The notes under the pieces were generated by a model. The model was not told the DNA's origin. It was given only the letters and a program-made list of their open reading frames with translations, and made no database searches. This document shows, piece after piece, positions 57,156 to 64,000 of a stretch of 64,000 bases of DNA. This DNA is from Rhodocyclales bacterium (lineage in GTDB: Bacteria; Pseudomonadota; Gammaproteobacteria; Burkholderiales; Rhodocyclaceae). Made by a program: the position numbers and the translations under genes. The stretch lies in the NCBI GenBank assembly GCA_016177805.1, contig JACOUN010000069.1, positions 43,700 through 107,699 on the forward strand, written 5' to 3'. How positions within the stretch are numbered: the stretch's first letter is position 1; each line of letters opens with the position of its first letter.

Positions 57156-57779
57156 TTAGCTATGTGGGGCTAGTGCCGCTTTGCTTGCGAAATTCCAGAC
57201 AGCATCGTAGTAGAAAGACAGTGCGAAAACTGCCGCAACTGCTCCGACGAAAAAATACCTGTAGGTGCCTAGCTTAAGAAGCATGGCTGCATAGTCATGG
57301 TTAAAGAAAACAACTATCGATCCACATGCTGCTGCGAGTACGAACAAAAACATTTCAGCTAATAACAGCATCGAAATAGCCTTCGGCCATGATCCGAAAG
57401 GCACCCCTTTAGAAGTGGTCTCAATTAGGAGCCATGCAGCAACTACACCCATCGATAGCGAAAACATGTGTTCTGAAATTTTAATGGCTGGAAGAACGAT
57501 TTTATTCCGAGTCAACGTCGTTATGGCGGAAGGCTCAAATACGAGCGTTACGCAGAGTAGAAAACCGTTAATCATAAAAAATGCGAGTATAGCGTGAATT
57601 GCATGTCCGTAATGAATCAATAGTTCTACGGCAGCGTCAAACGCAGTGCCGTGCCCCTCGATCTTGAACATTATGTTACCAATAATTTTGGCAATGAGAG
57701 TAATGCCAAATGCACTGAAAGCAGCTACTGGTATCGGGAGAATTGCTTCTATATATCTATTGGGCCATGGTTGGGTCAT
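57156..57779 (-). CDS. Membrane protein of unknown function between direct repeats
   Basis: The 207-residue protein has about five TM helices and low G+C with many AT-rich codons, unlike the core genes. It begins MTQPWPNRYIEAILPIPVAAF. No family recognised. It is the only gene in the 1.1 kb enclosed by copies A and B, so it may have arrived as a small module. The 318-bp gap 56838-57155 holds copy A and otherwise AT-rich sequence. Confidence 0.6.
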   Translation of the reverse strand: MTQPWPNRYIEAILPIPVAAFSAFGITLIAKIIGNIMFKIEGHGTAFDAAVELLIHYGHAIHAILAFFMINGFLLCVTLVFEPSAITTLTRNKIVLPAIKISEHMFSLSMGVVAAWLLIETTSKGVPFGSWPKAISMLLLAEMFLFVLAAACGSIVVFFNHDYAAMLLKLGTYRYFFVGAVAAVFALSFYYDAVWNFASKAALAPHS

Positions 57780-58236
57780 TTTGTGTCAGTCCAGCGGGAA
57801 TCGGTGTTCATGAGGGGAAATTGAGGATAGACCACGATCAATATAGGGGGCGGACTGTCCCCTATCATTGCTAGTACTCATCGCCATCCGTTAGAATAGC
57901 CTGTTCAACTCAACTGCATTCAAGGCAGGAAATAATATATCATGTAGCAACAAGTTAATACGTGCAGTTCGCGTAGTATGGGGGTTTCGGCATCGGTAAT
58001 GAAAATAGGAATTATTGGTCTGTCCCCTATTTTTGCTCTCCGCTCGCTACGCTCGGAGCGCGTGAGTGTGTCCGTCAATTCAGCTCCGTCGGTTCAACAT
58101 GTCGCGTGGCGAGTTCGGAACGTGTCGTTTGAGGTTCCATGGTCAAGTTAATCGGTGAGCAAGCATGCGGAAAGGGTGCTGACCACATTTCCGCGTCTCA
58201 GCGCTGCGAATCAATCACTCCGACGCTATTGATCCT
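57780..58236. other. Gap without a gene, with short dispersed motifs
   Basis: No supported gene. The motif CTGTCCCCTAT occurs at about 57855-57865 and again at 58020-58030, with related TCTGTCC sequences at 57117 and 58766. The right part (58040-58193) is copy B of the direct repeat. Confidence 0.5.
58040..58193. repeat. Direct repeat, copy B (vsr 5' remnant)
   Basis: Second copy of the 56799-56953 sequence in the same orientation, about 15 mismatches. On the minus strand it retains TTGACGGACACACTCACG, the vsr start region, but the vsr reading frame stops being recognisable after ~13 codons. So a second vsr 5' end is stranded here. Confidence 0.85.
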
Positions 58237-58701
58237 TTATTTGCCCACAGCCCCGAACTCGGTAGTAATTCTTTGCTCCAAGATACTTGTAACGAATTCA
58301 AAAGAACTGTCTGTATCTTCGGCCTCGCGTTGATCGAGTAGGTGATACTCAAAAGGTAGTTCTTGAGACATTTTGGATGCGTAGAACTCACCAAGCTGAC
58401 GACGCCAAGGGTATGATTTGTACTCTGGGGTATATACGTGAAAAAGGACGACTTTTTCATAGGGTCGATATTGGTTTAACAGCCAGTATTTGCCGACATT
58501 AGTGTCAGGGTGAGCTTGCTTGACCTCAATCTCTAGCGCCAGAACAACCTTGCCATTTGTGAGAAGGCCATCTGCACGAAAGCCATCGGATGGAAATCCT
58601 GGAATCGCCTGAAAGCCATTAGTGAATGTGAGATTTTCATTCGCAAACTGTTTCATCCAGTCCGCTAATTTTGATTCGTATTGAAGCCAAGGTGATTTCA
58701 A
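58237..58701 (-). CDS. PD-(D/E)XK-like nuclease-fold protein, orphan
   Basis: The 154-residue protein has FRADGLLTNG (Asp44) and ALEIEVKQAH (Glu59-x-Lys61), the D...ExK pattern of the PD-(D/E)XK nuclease fold, flanked by helices. It starts MKSPWLQYESKLADWM. Low G+C suggests transfer. No partner gene is evident; it lies just outside the integron-like array. The assignment is inferred from the motif, not from a named family. Confidence 0.55.
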   Translation of the reverse strand: MKSPWLQYESKLADWMKQFANENLTFTNGFQAIPGFPSDGFRADGLLTNGKVVLALEIEVKQAHPDTNVGKYWLLNQYRPYEKVVLFHVYTPEYKSYPWRRQLGEFYASKMSQELPFEYHLLDQREAEDTDSSFEFVTSILEQRITTEFGAVGK

Positions 58702-58821
58702 TGGTTGTGACTCCTTGTACGCCTAAGGAAGCTCTGATCTTCCAAATCCGGTAAGCAAATCGTGGTCTGTCCTCTATTTCTTTTCACTATTTCTTTTCAA
58801 TTTGGCTCTGACCCTATTGAT

Positions 58822-58879
58822 CTCATACACCGGATCTGCGCGGCTTTTCGCGCAGGTCCGGTGGAATGATGCGTTAGCC
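58822..58879 (-). other. attC-like site 3, end of the cassette array
   Basis: On the minus strand the R''-like box GGCTAAC (58879-58873) overlaps the TAA stop of the OLD-like gene. A 15-bp stem follows (CACCGGA.CTGCGCG type, one mismatch) with loop GCTTTT. The expected GTTRRRY at the far end is degenerate (GTATGAG), as at the last site of an array. Confidence 0.65.
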
Positions 58880-60187
58880 GGCTTTTTGCGCAAGGGGCGC
58901 CAGTAAAAGGCGTTCAAAATCTGCGTGGTGCGATGTCGTTGCTTCAAGCAGTGTGACTATCTTCTCAGCGAGGTCGTTTTTGCTGTACTCAACGCCTCCA
59001 CGTGACACCCGATCGCCAGCAATATTGAGTTCTCCGGAACCGGGAAATATCTTGTCGACCAGTACGGGTGGATAGAAGTGTTCAATACCGTTCAACGGCC
59101 ACTTGATTATGTTCTCACGAAGAACTCCCATCTTCTCCAGTTGCTCCGGAAGCGAAGCAGAATGAACTGAGTCGAGAACTACGAATATGCGATCTCGATA
59201 GGGGCTCCGCTGGATGTCCGTTAGCAGGCCGCCAGCAACTGTGAGAACTTCTTTGATTCGAGAATCTGAGTTGGCCGAAATGACGCTTAACTGGGAGTTT
59301 GGAAATCTGAGATTTGCCGCTCGCTCAATGAAGCGATGATCGCACTTTCCCTCCACTAGGAGGATGGCAGACGGGAGGTAGAGTGTCTCGAAGCGATTGC
59401 CCAAAAGAAAAAAGTGAACCTTGTTCAGTTCACCCAGCGTGGAAACAGGCTTCAAGTCGATCTCGTCACCCTGCTTTGAGACAACATAGTTGTTGCTGAT
59501 ATGCCGCCGGTCCAAGAATACAGTTGAATGTGTTGCGAAAACTATGGTTCGAATGTGGGGGAAGTACTTGGCTCGATGCTCGCGATCAAAGAGAAAGTCG
59601 GCGAGTACTCCCTGTGCTTCTGGACTGACGCCTAGTTCGGGCTCGTCGATTAGGAAAGTGTCACAGTCGTTGCTAAGTAAACTGGTCAGCAGAGTTGCGA
59701 TCAAGCGGAACCCAGAGCTTGTGTAGGAGATGTTGTGCTCGTTGCAGGAGATGTATTTCTGGGACATCGAGTTGCCAGGAACTGTCTCCTTAATTTCCAT
59801 CCGCGTCCCGAGAAGTAGTTCAACGATCTCGACCAGCGTATCGCGCTGAGAATCGGTCAACTCAGCAATCGCTTGCTGCAGGTTGACGGGCGAGTTGTCG
59901 ATGTTCTGTTGCTGCTGGTTCCACTGGTTCAGGAACTCGTTATAGCGCTGATTTCTTTTATTTCTATTCGGGGTGAAATAGCCAAGGAGGTTAAAGTTCT
60001 GATAGCGCGCCGGACCAAGATACGAGGCGGTCACTCCCCACTGTTGAGTGAGCGTCTTGAGTAGGAATGATTTTCCGCAATTATTGCGGCCGACCAATAC
60101 GGCGTACTCGCTCTCTCGAATTTTTGCTAGCAAAGCCTGGGCGCCTTCGGTGAAACGAGTGCTTGGACGCTGATCATATTGGTACAT
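58874..60187 (-). CDS. OLD-like AAA ATPase with TOPRIM domain (integron cassette gene)
   Basis: The 437-residue protein has ABC-type ATPase and TOPRIM parts. Walker A is GRNNCGKS at 33-40, the signature-like YTSSGFRL is near 155, Walker B is FLIDEPELG (Asp181/Glu182) and the switch His220 is in FATHS. A TOPRIM segment begins ILLVEGKCD (Glu279), with FVVLDSVHS (Asp339) later; the second Asp of a DxD is not seen. OLD-family ATPase-nucleases act in phage defence. The gene ends inside the attC3 R'' box and starts 26 nt after attC2. Low G+C. Confidence 0.85.
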   Translation of the reverse strand: MYQYDQRPSTRFTEGAQALLAKIRESEYAVLVGRNNCGKSFLLKTLTQQWGVTASYLGPARYQNFNLLGYFTPNRNKRNQRYNEFLNQWNQQQQNIDNSPVNLQQAIAELTDSQRDTLVEIVELLLGTRMEIKETVPGNSMSQKYISCNEHNISYTSSGFRLIATLLTSLLSNDCDTFLIDEPELGVSPEAQGVLADFLFDREHRAKYFPHIRTIVFATHSTVFLDRRHISNNYVVSKQGDEIDLKPVSTLGELNKVHFFLLGNRFETLYLPSAILLVEGKCDHRFIERAANLRFPNSQLSVISANSDSRIKEVLTVAGGLLTDIQRSPYRDRIFVVLDSVHSASLPEQLEKMGVLRENIIKWPLNGIEHFYPPVLVDKIFPGSGELNIAGDRVSRGGVEYSKNDLAEKIVTLLEATTSHHADFERLLLAPLAQKAG

Positions 60188-60212
60188 GGAGTATCCCTGA
60201 TGCTTGTGGGCT

Positions 60213-60275
60213 GGCTAACGTGGAGTTGAGGCGCCTGCGCGGCTTTTCGCGCAGGTCGCCTCGAACGTAATTAGA
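60213..60275 (-). other. attC-like site 2
   Basis: Minus strand: R''-like TCTAATT, then GTTCGAGGCGACCTGCGCG pairing with CGCGCAGGCGCCTCAAC, and R' GTTAGCC (60219-60213). Two unpaired bases on one arm (C and A) are the extrahelical bases typical of attC. The loop is AAAAGC. Confidence 0.75.
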
Positions 60276-60280
60276 GAACT

Positions 60281-60898
60281 TCACGGATTGGCTGCCTTCC
60301 ACGCCTTTGCCTCTGTGATGACCTTGTGCAAGGTTTCGAATGCTGCGTGGGAACGGCCCAGGTACGCCTTAAATGTCCGAGCCGCCATGTGGACTGTGTT
60401 TCGATCATCGCGGAGAGAGTCAAGGCGTTTGATCGTTGGGGCAGAAATGATGTTCTCTTCTTCCGCCACAGCGATTTGCCAGAAAAATGTTTGACGTGTC
60501 ACTTGGCCTTGAATGTCTTTGACGGCCCAGTTGATTGGCCGTTGTAGCTTCTTTACGTCTTTGAACTTGTAACGCGCCCCAGTCATGTGGCTTCGTGTGA
60601 TGCTATGGGCAATTAGATCAACCAACAGCCCTTCGCACACAGCACCATAGTCGATGAGTTGGGCGCGGACGTGAGCCATTTGTTCTTCGTCTTTAACGAG
60701 CAGGGCGAGGCCGAGTTTGTATATCCATCTCGCCCCGTAGAGCGTCTCTGCAAGAGTTGCGCGGAGCGTCGAGTCCGTGACATGAGAAAACAGGGTGCCG
60801 GAGAGGGTTGCTACATCCTCAAGATCTTTCCGCGCAAACTCAGCAACGGAATTGATGATCGCTTGGCCGAACTGTTCTTGGATGGGCTTACCGGACAT
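60281..60898 (-). CDS. HEPN-like protein (integron cassette gene)
   Basis: The 205-residue protein is helical. A C-terminal motif LRDDRNTVHM, with Arg163, Arg166-Asn167 and His170, fits the R-x4-6-H signature of HEPN-fold RNases; EGLLVDLIAHS at ~89-99 fits the earlier helix. HEPN proteins are common toxins and effectors in conflict systems. The ATG lies 11 nt after the attC1 R' box; the stop lies 6 bp before attC2. It may act with the OLD-like gene or alone. The HEPN call is inferred from motif only. Confidence 0.6.
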   Translation of the reverse strand: MSGKPIQEQFGQAIINSVAEFARKDLEDVATLSGTLFSHVTDSTLRATLAETLYGARWIYKLGLALLVKDEEQMAHVRAQLIDYGAVCEGLLVDLIAHSITRSHMTGARYKFKDVKKLQRPINWAVKDIQGQVTRQTFFWQIAVAEEENIISAPTIKRLDSLRDDRNTVHMAARTFKAYLGRSHAAFETLHKVITEAKAWKAANP

Positions 60899-60908
60899 GG
60901 GATGAGTT

Positions 60909-60978
60909 CTCTAACGTCTGAGTTCAGGGGCGCTGCGCGGCTTCATCGCGCAGCGTCCCCTGGAACGATGGGTTGAAC
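60909..60978 (-). other. attC-like site 1
   Basis: Minus strand: R'' GTTCAAC (perfect RYYYAAC, 60978-60972), stem arms GTTCCAGGGGACGCTGCGCG and CGCGCAGCGCCCCTGAAC with two extrahelical bases, loop ATGAAGC, and R' GTTAGAG (60915-60909). L'-type ACTCAGACGTTAG is very close to well-known cassette ends. Confidence 0.85.
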
Positions 60979-61089
60979 GAAGCCGCTACGCGGAGAGGTC
61001 GCCCCATCAGCTCGCACGAACTATCCTGCATGACGGCTCCATCACGGTGATGGTCCTGATTCTGCATGACTTCGTGAGGGGTGACCAGC

Positions 61090-61997
61090 ATGACATCGAT
61101 TTTTCCCGTGCACTTTTCCCGGCAGTACGACAGCCATCTCAAGCACCTGAAGTTGAAGGGGCTGCAACCCAAGACGATTGACGCCTACGCGCGTGCCATC
61201 CGACGCCTGGGCGGGTATTTCGACTACCGCCTCGATGATCTGTCGGAAGTCCAACTGACCGAGTACTTCAGCGACCTGATCGGCACCCACTCGTGGAGCG
61301 CGGTCAAGCTCGATCTGTACGGACTGAAGTTCTTCACCGTGCATGTGCTCAAGAAGCCGTGGGCGATGCCGAACCTGATCAAGCCGCCCAGGACGCAGCG
61401 CCTGCCCGACATCGTGACCGTCGACGAGGCGCAGCGCCTGTTCATGGCCACCCGCGTGCTCAGCTACCGGGTGTTCTACTTCACCCTCTACAGCCTGGGG
61501 TTGCGTCTGGGCGAAGGGCTGGCGCTGACGGTGGCCGACATCGACGCCGAGCGCATGCGCGTGCAGGTGCGCGATGCCAAGGGCAACCGCGACCGGCTGG
61601 TGCCACTGCCGCAGGCCACGCTCGCGGTGCTGCGCCGCTTCTGGCACACGCATCGCCATCCCGAACTGTTGTTTCCCAACCGCAGCGCGGGCCTGAAAGG
61701 CGCGCGGCGGGCGAATTCTGCACTCGATCGCGGCGGCGTGCAGACGACACTGCGCAAGGTGGCGACCGAGTGTGGTCTAAAAAAAAGATCACCCCACATA
61801 GCCTGAGGCACAGCTATGCCACACACCTGATCGAACAGGGCGTCGATCTGCTCGAAGTGCAGAAGATCCTCGGCCACCACTCGATCCTCACCACCGCCCG
61901 CTACACCCACCTCACCAGCCATACCAACGCCTCGGCACGCGAGCGCATCGACGCCCTGATGCGGCGATTCACGCTCGATTGGGGGGCGATCCGATGA
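61090..61997 (+). CDS. Tyrosine recombinase of the IS91-like element, with a -1 frame break
   Basis: The first frame (ATG 61090) encodes a SAM-like N-terminal domain ([20 protein letters not shown]) and the first catalytic Arg region ([13 protein letters not shown]), but stops at 61806. The catalytic HxxR ([13 protein letters not shown]), [14 protein letters not shown] and nucleophile Tyr lie in the -1 frame, which continues to 61997. The switch is at A8 (61779-61786), reading CTA-AAA-AAA-AGA; slippage would give one ~300-residue protein. Its stop overlaps the transposase ATG, so the second frame is under selection. Either programmed slippage or a recent lesion. Confidence 0.7.
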
Positions 61998-63091
61998 TCG
62001 CGCTGGCCGACGTCATCGCCCGCTTCGAGGCCGACTACCGCGCCCGCCATGGCCACACCCTGTGCCCGGAACGTGCGCAGGCGCTTTCGGCGATGCAGCA
62101 CTGCCGCAGCCGGATGGCGCCGCAACTGCTGGCCGCCTGCCCCGACTGCGCCGAACAACGGCTCATCCCGCATTCGTGCGGGCACCGGCTGTGTCCGCAC
62201 TGCCAGCACCATGAGAGCGAACGCTGGCTCGAACGCCAGCGCCGCCTGCAGGTGCCGGCCGAGTACTTCCTGCTCACCTTCACGCTTCCGGGTGAACTGC
62301 GGCCCCTGGCCTTGCACCACGCCAGAGGCGTCTACGCCGCGCTCTTCAGTGCCGCCTGGGCAACGGTGCAGCGCTTCTGCCGCAACGACCGCCAACTCCA
62401 GGGCGAGGCCGGCGCGGTGGCGGTGCTGCACACCCACTCGCGCCGACTCGATCTGCATCCGCATGTGCATCTGATCATGCCTGGCGCAAGCCTGGATGCG
62501 CGCAGCCGGCGCTGGCGCACCAAGACCGGCTACCTCTTCAGCCACAAGGCGCTGGCCAAGGTGTTTCGCGCCAAGCTGCTCGCCGCCTTGAAGCAGCAAG
62601 GGCTGGGCTTGCCAGCAACACTGCCGCACAAGTGGGTGGTCGATTGCAAGAATGTCGGCAACGGTGACAAGGCCCTGGTCTATCTGGGGCGCTACCTCTA
62701 TCGCGGGGTGATCCGCGAGGCCGACATCGTCGCCTGCGATCAGGACAGCAGCGGCCAGGTCAGCTTCCGCTACCGCGACAGCCAGAGCGCAGAAATGAAG
62801 ATCCGTACGCTGCCCGGCGCCGACTTCCTGCATCTGCTGCTGCAACACGTTCTGCCCAAGGGCTTGCGGCGGGCGAGAAACTACGGCTTCCTGCATCCGA
62901 ACAAGAAGGGGCTGATCGCGCTGTTGCATCTGGTGCTCAGGATCGCCCCGCGTCCGCCGGTGCCGGAAAAACTCCGACCGGCGTTTCCTTGTCCCTGCTG
63001 TGGCAAGCCGATGCTGGTAATCCGGCGGCGGATTCCGCCCTCGGCGGTCAGACGACGAGAGCCGGTCCTGGTTGCGGAGACGCTCGTGTAA
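61994..63091 (+). CDS. IS91-family HUH transposase
   Basis: From the ATG at 61994 the protein is 365 residues. An N-terminal zinc-binding region has CPDC and CGHRLCPHC (residues ~38-63). The HUH motif is [11 protein letters not shown] (~155-165). The [11 protein letters not shown] segment (~235) holds the catalytic tyrosine candidates. A second Cys pair (CPCC) lies near the C-terminus. It should nick at the right end and transpose by a rolling-circle route. The ATG overlaps the recombinase stop. Confidence 0.92.
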   Translation: MIALADVIARFEADYRARHGHTLCPERAQALSAMQHCRSRMAPQLLAACPDCAEQRLIPHSCGHRLCPHCQHHESERWLERQRRLQVPAEYFLLTFTLPGELRPLALHHARGVYAALFSAAWATVQRFCRNDRQLQGEAGAVAVLHTHSRRLDLHPHVHLIMPGASLDARSRRWRTKTGYLFSHKALAKVFRAKLLAALKQQGLGLPATLPHKWVVDCKNVGNGDKALVYLGRYLYRGVIREADIVACDQDSSGQVSFRYRDSQSAEMKIRTLPGADFLHLLLQHVLPKGLRRARNYGFLHPNKKGLIALLHLVLRIAPRPPVPEKLRPAFPCPCCGKPMLVIRRRIPPSAVRRREPVLVAETLV

Positions 63092-63300
63092 GCCAGCCAA
63101 CCGACAAGACGGCGCGCCCATCGGCGCCACGGTCGCGCTCGGCCAAAAAAATGCCGGGAAAACCGGACGTTGCGCGGGAAAATCAGCACGTGGCCGGCTA
63201 CAGGCGCTGATTCGGTCATCACCAGCCCCGAGGGCGGGCGACCTTACCCATTTCCGGGCCGGGCCACAAAAAGCTATTTCCAGAGAAACGAACCGGGCTT

Positions 63301-63363
63301 GTTCAACAACCGGTTCATGTCGTGGCTCGCTTCGCGATCACGACATAACCTTAATCGTTAGCG
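63301..63363 (-). other. attC-like site 4
   Basis: Minus strand: R''-like CGCTAAC (63363-63357), arms GTTATGTCGTG and CACGACATGAAC with one extrahelical base, loop with GCGAAGCGAGC, and a perfect R' GTTGAAC (63307-63301, GTTRRRY). It follows the pYEATS-like gene stop by 1-2 bases. The IS91-like element begins right after it. Confidence 0.8.
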
Positions 63364-63364
63364 A

Positions 63365-63853
63365 TCACTTGGCCTCCAAGAATTTCTTAACCGCAAGCCC
63401 CATTTCAAAATCAATGTACTTGCTTAGCATAACGCTAGAGCCGTCCTTCAATGTGACACGACATAACGCAAGAAATGGCCCGTAAGCAGTCGTCTTGACG
63501 CCAATGAGGTCGCCGACCTTTGAGCCAACGTAGACTTTGTTGTGCCAATACTGCCCGAAAAAGAATTCGGCCTTCTCTACATCGCCGTACTCTTTGCTCT
63601 TGTGGCGGATTAGATAAATGAAAATGTCGTACTCTTGCCCTTCACTTCTCGAAGGCTCAAGCACATGCGCGATGAAAAAGCCGTGGTTTTGCTTATAAAT
63701 ATCAGTGCGCGTTGATATCCAGTCTTCCGCTGTTGTTGCTGTAACACCGGAGACGCCATTTGCCGAGGGAGAGGCAAACTCAAGCCGATCAAGTTCGGGC
63801 TTCGCCGTTTCAAGAAAATGCTCTTCGTTCTTGAAATCAGACGGGGCATACAA
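63365..63853 (-). pseudogene. pYEATS-like domain protein, 5' end cut by an IS (cassette gene)
   Basis: The open frame encodes about 162 residues from a TTG-like position at 63853 and extends a little further to the IS. The C-terminal ~100 residues (YDIFIYLIRHKSKEYGDVEK, AEFFFGQYWHNKVYVGSKVG, AYGPFLALCRVTLKDGSSV) look like a prokaryotic YEATS (pYEATS) domain. The likely N-terminus (perhaps a membrane anchor) is lost at the ISL3-like element. No good start codon or ribosome site is seen. Family call from memory of the pattern. Confidence 0.6.
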
Positions 63854-63883
63854 CTTCTTGGGCTCTTTTGAAAAACGAGTGGG

Positions 63884-64000
63884 TTATCCAGCATGCTGGT
63901 TGAGTTTTCCGAAGTCCAGTTTGCCGGCGAGGAGGAACACGACGGCACGGATCGTGGAAAAGGTCGCGTAGCCGCGAGCCTTGCGCTTGGCTGCCTGGAA
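63884..64000 (-). mobile_element. ISL3-like transposase, C-terminal end
   Basis: Thirty-eight codons and a TAA stop (63884-63886) enter from the right edge: FQAAKRKARGYATFSTIR, then VFLLAGKLDF. This matches the C-terminal signature of ISL3-family transposases. The reading frame is open to the edge. The IS end probably lies near 63870, inside the 5' part of the pYEATS cassette gene. Confidence 0.6.

Larger units (their letters stand above)
60979..63300 (+). mobile_element. IS91-like rolling-circle element with a tyrosine recombinase
   Basis: About 2.3 kb between the attC1 R'' box (on its left) and the attC4 box (on its right). It encodes a tyrosine recombinase and an HUH transposase, overlapping by four bases. 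AGGTCGCCC (~60996) and GGGCGACCT (~63236) form a short inverted repeat near the ends. The right end abuts GTTC at 63301-63304 (also CTTG at 63298), the known IS91-family target tetranucleotides. No target duplication, as expected. Confidence 0.8.
58822..63363 (-). other. CALIN-type integron cassette array
   Basis: Four attC-like sites in one orientation with cassette genes ending at each R'' box, and no integron integrase in the window. Order on the minus strand: pYEATS-like gene, attC4, IS91-like element, attC1, HEPN-like gene, attC2, OLD-like gene, attC3. Genes start 11-26 nt after the preceding R' box, as is usual for cassettes. Confidence 0.7.

Noticed and set aside
61090..61997. Calling the tyrosine recombinase an integron integrase (IntI)
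   Set aside because: It lacks the extra IntI-specific segment near the second catalytic box, and its stop overlaps the IS91-type transposase start, so it belongs to that element.
58700..63363. CRISPR array
   Set aside because: The repeated palindromes are not identical, are 0.6-2.3 kb apart and flank genes; they fit attC sites, not CRISPR repeats.

Overview
The window looks like a piece of a betaproteobacterial chromosome, G+C-rich through most of its length and probably close to Rhodocyclales or Nitrosomonadales. The order dapB-carAB-greA, rlmE-ftsH-folP-glmM, pstSCAB, tpiA-secG-tRNA-Leu-nuoA..N followed by a DUF2818 gene and a Nudix gene is typical of that class. I infer the lineage from gene order and protein character only.

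Core half (1-35.6 kb). A bamE tail overlaps dapB. carA has a good sigma70 promoter and leads into carB and greA. A minus-strand yhbY lies back to back with rlmE, then ftsH, folP and glmM. A high-affinity phosphate transporter, pstSCAB, follows a PhoB-like box and has two strong hairpins between pstS and pstC. No phoU or phoB follows; instead there is a 115-bp nested palindrome. tpiA, secG and tRNA-Leu(GAG) precede a complete 14-gene nuo operon for respiratory complex I.

Intermediate part (35.6-48.2 kb). Mostly single genes: GrpB-like protein, clade-3 catalase with a possible 25-codon upstream reading frame, VF530-type protein, DUF1801, endonuclease V-like, a PLP-dependent dehydratase, a CPA2 antiporter, a membrane hydrolase, an EamA transporter preceded by a promoter/small-ORF/terminator leader, an esterase, serA, a DUF2459 lipoprotein and small unknowns.

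Accessory and defence-rich part (48.2-64 kb). An MntA/HepT pair has lost the middle of HepT. VapBC, CbiZ, a duplicated 103-codon gene, a pseudogene with one stop and one frameshift, and a SRAP fragment follow. Then comes an Eco29kI-type restriction-modification system with Vsr. A membrane-protein gene sits between two ~155-bp direct repeats, one containing a copy of the vsr 5' end. An orphan PD-(D/E)XK-like protein is next.

The end of the window (58.8-63.9 kb) is the most interesting part. I read four integron attC sites on the minus strand, with no integron integrase in the window (a CALIN-type array). The cassettes carry an OLD-like ATPase/TOPRIM protein, a HEPN-like protein and a 5'-truncated pYEATS-like protein. 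An IS91-like element (tyrosine recombinase with a -1 frame break in an A8 run, plus an HUH transposase) lies between two attC core boxes, its right end abutting GTTC. An ISL3-like transposase end cuts the pYEATS cassette at the window edge. The arrangement suggests defence cassettes in an integron array reshaped by a rolling-circle IS.
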